Assembly (NCBI GenBank): GCA_947564305.1
Contig: CANOBT010000188.1
Location: 1 to 9,820 of the forward strand
Length of the DNA stretch: 9,820 nt
Reading direction: 5' to 3'
Source: an uncultured Lachnospiraceae bacterium
Lineage (GTDB): Bacteria > Bacillota_A > Clostridia > Lachnospirales > Lachnospiraceae
Shown one piece after another: positions 5,719-9,820 of the stretch. Position numbers and translations under genes: made by a program. The notes beneath the pieces are model-generated. The model did no database searches. It was not told where the DNA came from and worked only from the letters and a program-made list of their open reading frames with translations. Positions within the stretch are counted from its first letter, which is position 1. Every line of letters begins with the position of its first letter.

Positions 5719-6982
5719 TCAGAATCCTCCTTAACATATGATTCATATACCCAAAACGCAGCGAGAATGACTTTTTATCACTCGCCTTAAGCACTTGTAA
5801 AAATACGGAATTACTACAAAGCTCTAAAAACTGCTTATATACTTTATTCTTGTTTTTCACCAGTATATTTATTTCCGAATCTTCCAAAATAAATATATTT
5901 CTGCACCACGCTTCATAAATCGCCTTATTGATTGGACGGCGTATACCATCTTCTCCTAATTTTCGGAATGCATATTTCCCCATAATTCGTTTTGATGCAA
6001 TCATAACTCTTTTAAACTGGTACTCTATGTCTGTTTCTTTTGCACAGTCTTTTGAATTCAAATATTCCATCGCCCCGTTCAGATAGTTATCCAAAATCCC
6101 TTCATATTTATCAGTTCCATAATAACAGACTGCCACAAAGCGAAGTACAAACTCTTGATCCATCATCCGGTCATCCCGTATGCTGTATGTAGTCGCCTCT
6201 TGAAATTCCGGGAATCTTGCAAACTTTTTGCATAATTTTGTTGCTGCCCCTTGATATAAGGCATGCCGTATCTCCTGCGGCTTTAATTCCAGTCCGCCTG
6301 TATTAATTCTTTTGAAAATATTATACTTTACATTTGCAGGCGTCCCCCCTTTCACAATATATGCAATAATATTGGTCTCATCTATGCGCCTCGCAAATGT
6401 TCTCGGCAGTTCGTTAAATTTCAATCCATTTAAGTCCTGATAAAACTCTAGTCCCGTAAGTTCTAATGTCTCATCTACTACAAATTCTTTCAAAGCAGTA
6501 ATTCTTTGCAAACCATCGATAATCAGCCAATTGTCTCTATCCCCTCCATCAAAATAAAAAGCCGGAATTGGTATGCGCAGGAGCAAAGATTCTATTAATT
6601 GGCTTTTCTGCACTTTTGTCCACAAACCACTCTTCCGTTGAAAATCTGTATTCATATTGATCTCATCGTACTCTAAACGCTTGATAATGCTGGATAATTC
6701 CATGGTTTTCATGTCAATGTCTATTTTACTTGGGTCAAATGGCCGTATTTTCGGCATTAAGACATCTTCATCCTCCGCCTCAACCTCTAATGCATCATTT
6801 ATTACTTCTATCTCTGCTCTTTTCAGATAATTTATAATTTCATTGTATGTGCTTTCTGTCTGTTTTTCTGACGGAATTCCCACGAAATAATTTGTGATAA
6901 TCATAGAGCTAAGCTTCCCTGCCTGCTTTTTTCCCATTTCCACTAACAAATCTAAATCTTTCTTTTCTCTTTCATTAAACAT
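5702..6982 (-). CDS. DUF262 (ParB/Srx-like) domain protein, first gene of the defence-like cassette
   Basis: The 426-aa protein shows the DUF262 landmarks in order: TDFQRKSGLW (112-121), where the family usually has a FQR-x2-3-W block; IIDGLQRITAL (154-164), which carries the DGxQR signature related to ParB/sulfiredoxin nucleotide chemistry; and INTGGLELKPQEIRHAL (226-242). The first 80 residues are an acidic, probably helical extension (EVEAEDEDV). The rest after about 260 is helical with many basic residues. DUF262 proteins include GmrS-type subunits of modification-dependent nucleases and components of several anti-phage systems, so a nucleic-acid-sensing or nucleotide-hydrolysing role is plausible. 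There is no HNH (DUF1524) tail here, so it is not a complete GmrSD enzyme. The ATG at 6982 has AGGAGA 6 nt upstream; the ATG at 6986 is followed at once by a stop. It overlaps the ATPase gene by 17 nt and is driven by the promoter at 7024-7052. Confidence 0.92.
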   Translation of the reverse strand: MFNEREKKDLDLLVEMGKKQAGKLSSMIITNYFVGIPSEKQTESTYNEIINYLKRAEIEVINDALEVEAEDEDVLMPKIRPFDPSKIDIDMKTMELSSIIKRLEYDEINMNTDFQRKSGLWTKVQKSQLIESLLLRIPIPAFYFDGGDRDNWLIIDGLQRITALKEFVVDETLELTGLEFYQDLNGLKFNELPRTFARRIDETNIIAYIVKGGTPANVKYNIFKRINTGGLELKPQEIRHALYQGAATKLCKKFARFPEFQEATTYSIRDDRMMDQEFVLRFVAVCYYGTDKYEGILDNYLNGAMEYLNSKDCAKETDIEYQFKRVMIASKRIMGKYAFRKLGEDGIRRPINKAIYEAWCRNIFILEDSEINILVKNKNKVYKQFLELCSNSVFLQVLKASDKKSFSLRFGYMNHMLRRILNDKKD

Positions 6983-7023
6983 GCATAATCTCCTAATATC
7001 GTGTATATAATTATCTTATAACG

Positions 7024-7052
7024 ATTATACTTTATCGGGGAATTTTTGTAAA
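7024..7052 (-). promoter_or_regulatory. Near-consensus promoter of the DUF262/ATPase operon
   Basis: On the minus strand TTTACA (7052-7047) and TATAAT (7029-7024) are separated by exactly 17 bp. The predicted start is near 7017, giving a leader of about 35 nt that contains an ATCGT/ACGAT dyad. The -10 overlaps a possible plus-strand -10, TATACT at 7026-7031, so the two directions may compete. The -35 directly abuts the start codon of the divergent small ORF. Confidence 0.8.
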
Positions 7053-7247
7053 ATGGAATCTGAATATGCAGTTAAAATTTCTCTTGTAGAACACATACAT
7101 GATAATCCAAAGAATCCATATTATTGGAGTTTAATGAAATATGACGCTTTATGGCACCAAGTTGCCTTTGGATGGGAAGATTCTCCTGAGAAATGCTTAT
7201 CAGCAGCACAGGGATACTATCACGAATTAATGCTACACAAATCATGA
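7053..7247 (+). CDS. Small 64-aa protein of unknown function, divergent from the DUF262 operon
   Basis: This is the only convincing plus-strand ORF. Its composition looks like real protein rather than a shadow: there is no gene opposite, and it is rich in Trp, Tyr and His with a plausible helix (SPEKCLSAAQGYYHELML). I do not recognise the family. The start is weakly supported: GGGGA at 7037-7041 lies about 11 nt before the ATG, and a TATACT -10 (7026-7031) has only a poor -35 near 7002-7008. The opposing operon's -35 box ends right at its start codon. It could be a small accessory or regulator of the divergent cassette or an independent small gene. No terminator was found behind it. Confidence 0.45.
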   Translation: MESEYAVKISLVEHIHDNPKNPYYWSLMKYDALWHQVAFGWEDSPEKCLSAAQGYYHELMLHKS

Positions 7248-7302
7248 AAGCATTAATTCAACGATTTATAAATAGCTGATATTATACTTTCCAAATTTTC
7301 TG

Positions 7303-8517
7303 TTAAATATTTTTTTTACTATATAGGTCTAATGTTTCAAGAGCAGGTGAAACCCATACAATTTTGTTTTCAGGCACTCCCATATCAAATAAATCCTTTT
7401 TTATACTAGCAGCAACATTCTTCTCCAAGACAGCAATCAAAATTTTATCATAGCTAATATCATATATTGTTTGTGGTGATTTCACTAATTCAGGATACTC
7501 ACAAGACGTATGATTTCGCGCAACCCAAGCACATACCTTGCAATATTTTGTTGTTATTATCTGTCTGTAATAAACAACCCCTACCTTACCTGCTCCATAT
7601 ATTACAATTTCCGAATCTTTATTTATTTGAGAAAAAGGGAAAATAAATGATTCAACCATTTTATATTCATCATAACTAAAAACCCCCAATTCTGTATAGA
7701 TGTGTTTTAATAAAAACCACCTCATTTGAAAAGGAAACTGCTTTTCTAATACATTCTTCCAATAGGGGCTAGACATAAACTGACGTTTTAGACCATTAAA
7801 CAAATATGAAAACCTTTCAAAAGCTCTTGAATCATACCCAACCGCCACAGAATCACTTCGTATTCGATGATGATATGGCGCTTCTTCTAAAATTACCATA
7901 CATTTTACCTCCAAGATAACGGAATAAATAAATGCATGATCCTCACCGTCCCAAATCCTGTCATCTACATCATATTGATACTTTTCAACAATACTTTTTC
8001 GTAACAACTTGTCCCAACAAGCCGGTGATAACCCCCATTTTCCGATTTTTCCCACATATAGCATTTGTCCAAATACTTCTTCTACAAGTTTCGACTCTCT
8101 ATAAACACCTGGTGTAATATAATTTTCTCTAATAACTTCATATCCGTCGCAAGACTCCTGATGTGCCGTAACGACCATATCTGCCTGATGCTTTTCGGCT
8201 TTTTCCCACATCAATTCATACATATTGGGTTCAATCCAATCATCACTATCCACATAAGCAACCCATTCTCCCTGCGCAATCTGCAGGCCTGCCTTTCGCG
8301 CTGAAACAAGTCCTCCATTTTTTTTATGAATAACCCGAATACGCGAATCCATTTTTTCATATTCATCACAAATCAATCCACACATATCCGGAGACCCATC
8401 ATCCACTAATATAATATCAAGATTTTTATAAGTTTGATTTATAATGCTATTAAGACATTGTCGCAAATATTGCTCAACTTGATATATTGGAACAATAATA
8501 CTTATTAAAGGTTTCAT
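7303..8517 (-). CDS. Family 2 glycosyltransferase with C-terminal Rossmann-like domain
   Basis: The N-terminal GT-A domain is clear: ISIIVPIYQVEQYLRQCLNSI (5-25) is the nucleotide-sugar-binding start, ILVDDGSPD at 36-44 holds the first acidic pair, and YVDSDDW (88-94) is the metal-binding DxD. The later GED (191-193) is the usual region of the catalytic base. After a linker a second domain begins at about 302 with IVIYGAGKVG (304-313), a Gly-rich Rossmann turn, followed by DKILIAV; such tails occur in glycan-synthesis enzymes and may bind a nucleotide or partner. It should transfer a sugar to a cell-surface polysaccharide or glycolipid on the cytoplasmic side of the membrane. Acceptor and sugar cannot be deduced. 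The ATG at 8517 has GGGAG 8 nt upstream and is 4 bp from the methyltransferase stop, so they form one operon. No terminator is visible after the stop at 7303. Confidence 0.93.
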   Translation of the reverse strand: MKPLISIIVPIYQVEQYLRQCLNSIINQTYKNLDIILVDDGSPDMCGLICDEYEKMDSRIRVIHKKNGGLVSARKAGLQIAQGEWVAYVDSDDWIEPNMYELMWEKAEKHQADMVVTAHQESCDGYEVIRENYITPGVYRESKLVEEVFGQMLYVGKIGKWGLSPACWDKLLRKSIVEKYQYDVDDRIWDGEDHAFIYSVILEVKCMVILEEAPYHHRIRSDSVAVGYDSRAFERFSYLFNGLKRQFMSSPYWKNVLEKQFPFQMRWFLLKHIYTELGVFSYDEYKMVESFIFPFSQINKDSEIVIYGAGKVGVVYYRQIITTKYCKVCAWVARNHTSCEYPELVKSPQTIYDISYDKILIAVLEKNVAASIKKDLFDMGVPENKIVWVSPALETLDLYSKKNI

Positions 8518-8521
8518 CCTT

Positions 8522-9703
8522 CTAACTCCCTTTCTGTAATCTTTCTATGCTAAAACCTTTTGGTATAAGGAAATAATTCAAACTTCCGCATAAATTTTTT
8601 TCCTCAAAGGCCTTTTCCTCATAATTCCAGTACTTTATAGAATATTTATAAACTGTATTTACAAACTTGCAAATCACCGACTGCTGATGAATATTGTTAT
8701 ACTCAAGCAAAATCAATGGATGATATTTTTTAATTGTTTCTCTCATACCGTGAATCACTTTTTCTTCAAATGCTTCCGCATCTATTTTGACAAAAAAGAC
8801 AGGCTTTTTAATATTCTTTACCATTTCATCAACAGTCTCAACCGGAACCTCCTTCTTAATCAACCCAGTTTTAGAAAAATTACATGCCGATGCTCGTGCC
8901 AATGCCCTTTCTTGAAGAAAACTCGCTTCCTCAGAGTATTCCTTTTCAAAAGCCGGAACAAAAAATGACAATTGACCACAGATGTCACCAGCTCCTTTAT
9001 TTTCTATGCGCATTCTTCCTTTTCCAAAATTTCTTTGAATCAATTGTAAAGATTCAAGTAAATTAATTTGTGGCTCTACTGCAATAACATCCATTTTTGT
9101 CAATTTCAAAAAACTTAAAGAACTCTGCCCAAGATTTGCCCCAATATCTAAAATTGTACCATTTGTAATATCACCGAACATTTCCAAAAAAGAATAATCT
9201 TTTTCATGATATCTCTGATTGGAGCAATATATTAAATTATTAATAAGACCTTGCTGCAATTTTGCCGAATGCATATCTTTGATTTCCTGAAGTAAACAAC
9301 CATCTTCATATCGAGTTCCTAAAAAACAGCTATGATTACCCAATATAGATATTTTCAAAACAACTTCGTCTGAATCCAATGAAAGTTCTAAACTTTTTAT
9401 GTTTTCCCATTTTCCATCAAAAAGGATCTTATTTGTTCCAAGATCTATGATTTGACCCTCTGCTTTTTGGGTTATATCGTTCTGAACAAACACTCCATAA
9501 GGAAATATATCAAGCATTAAAATTTTCCCCCAGCATTTACATACCTTTACAATAATTTCTCTTCTGAAATTATTCTGGTACCAGTCTTTTACTATTTTAA
9601 AATGCTCGGATGTAACTAACAAATGGTGCATTTTTTCGAACTGGTCATGTATCAGTAAGCCGGATAGTCTCGCAGGTAATATTTTATTCAATGGTATTTC
9701 CAA
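8522..9703 (-). CDS. FkbM-family SAM-dependent methyltransferase (start uncertain, probably longer)
   Basis: The 393-codon frame has an FkbM methyltransferase core in its C-terminal half: GTILDIGANLGQSSL (182-196) is the SAM-binding glycine loop, VIAVEPQINLLESLQ (206-220) carries the acidic residue that holds the ribose, and FVKIDAEAFEEKVIHGM (304-320) with LILLEYN (329-335) are the family's later motifs. It should O-methylate a sugar or other small group in a surface glycan, matching the glycosyltransferase 4 bp downstream. The listed start is a TTG without a ribosome-binding site. The frame continues upstream as protein-like sequence, so this TTG is probably not the true start; see 9704-9820. 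The first about 140 residues look like an extra domain of unknown role. Confidence 0.8.
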   Translation of the reverse strand: MEIPLNKILPARLSGLLIHDQFEKMHHLLVTSEHFKIVKDWYQNNFRREIIVKVCKCWGKILMLDIFPYGVFVQNDITQKAEGQIIDLGTNKILFDGKWENIKSLELSLDSDEVVLKISILGNHSCFLGTRYEDGCLLQEIKDMHSAKLQQGLINNLIYCSNQRYHEKDYSFLEMFGDITNGTILDIGANLGQSSLSFLKLTKMDVIAVEPQINLLESLQLIQRNFGKGRMRIENKGAGDICGQLSFFVPAFEKEYSEEASFLQERALARASACNFSKTGLIKKEVPVETVDEMVKNIKKPVFFVKIDAEAFEEKVIHGMRETIKKYHPLILLEYNNIHQQSVICKFVNTVYKYSIKYWNYEEKAFEEKNLCGSLNYFLIPKGFSIERLQKGS

Positions 9704-9820
9704 TTCTTTTATTTGCTTCAGTATTTCTTCCTCATATTTTAGGGAAGAAATTAAAATATAATCATAAGCCTGAATTATTCACGGAACAGTATCTGAACTG
9801 ATAACTGTACCATGAATCTG
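9704..9820 (-). pseudogene. Upstream in-frame extension of the methyltransferase gene, interrupted by TGA
   Basis: Reading upstream in the methyltransferase frame, the codons down to 9778 give YDYILISSLKYEEEI and then LKQIKELEIPLNKI, which resembles the end of the Rossmann-like domain often fused to glycan enzymes (DYILI...YEEI...LGIP..KI). The frame meets a TGA at 9781-9779, but beyond it the same frame continues to the window edge as IHGTVISSDTVP, also plausible for that fold. No ATG or GTG with a ribosome-binding site lies between the TGA and 9703. The simplest reading is a longer gene with a nonsense mutation or sequencing error; a genuine alternative start is less likely. Confidence 0.45.

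Noticed and set aside
5702..6982. Complete GmrSD-type modification-dependent endonuclease
   Set aside because: Only the DUF262 half is present; no HNH/DUF1524 domain follows in this or the neighbouring genes.
8476..8490. 10-nt identity of GATATATTGG with the guide/scaffold junction
   Set aside because: It is short and low-complexity, inside the glycosyltransferase coding sequence, with no TAM or promoter context.
1..9820. CRISPR array, tRNA or rRNA genes
   Set aside because: No regularly spaced repeats and no recognisable tRNA or rRNA sequence were seen on either strand.

Overview
The window looks like a low- to mid-GC Firmicutes chromosome, most likely a gut Clostridia/Lachnospiraceae member. 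The reasons are strong AGGAGG ribosome-binding sites, AT-rich intergenic DNA with sigma-A type promoters, an AAA-ATPase/PD-(D/E)XK relic of a family common in Lachnospiraceae, and the style of the TnpB-like protein. The family guess comes from recalled protein similarity, not from a search. Nearly every gene lies on the minus strand, so the region reads from right to left. By eye the DNA at about 500-2700 is richer in G+C than the genes at 3600-9800, which fits a mosaic accessory region.

Right part (7300-9820): a polysaccharide or surface-glycan pair, an FkbM-type methyltransferase followed 4 bp later by a family 2 glycosyltransferase. The methyltransferase reading frame continues upstream of its only annotatable start as protein-like sequence until it meets an in-frame TGA near the window edge, so the gene may be 5'-broken.

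Middle (3600-7250): a tight three-gene operon behind a near-consensus promoter (TTTACA-N17-TATAAT). It encodes a DUF262/ParB-like protein, an AAA/ABC-type ATPase with a DUF3696 tail, and a protein I do not recognise. The set has the look of a phage-defence cassette and resembles Menshen from memory. A short plus-strand ORF diverges from the promoter. Downstream is a deletion-riddled AAA-ATPase/PD-(D/E)XK nuclease pseudogene (2845-3602), ended by a clear minus-strand terminator.

Left part (1-2700): the most interesting section. A Hin/resolvase-type serine recombinase (2091-2699) is followed by a 108-bp segment bounded by perfect 22-bp inverted repeats, each nearly palindromic with an asymmetric central dinucleotide, as expected of serine-invertase crossover sites. 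The segment carries a good promoter (TTGACG-N17-TAGAAT) that now points into a TnpB-like gene (519-1844). That TnpB-like protein keeps its zinc ribbon but has lost all three RuvC catalytic acids, so it is a TldR-like, nuclease-dead, probably RNA-guided DNA-binding protein. Behind it lie about 240 bp of structured non-coding DNA ending in stacked hairpins, where an omega/guide RNA is expected. Flipping the segment would aim the promoter at a plus-strand terminator placed immediately outside the right repeat. The reading proposed here is a recombinase-switched, phase-variable, RNA-guided transcription regulator. Just beyond it begins a secreted protein gene cut by the window edge, which is a natural first candidate target.
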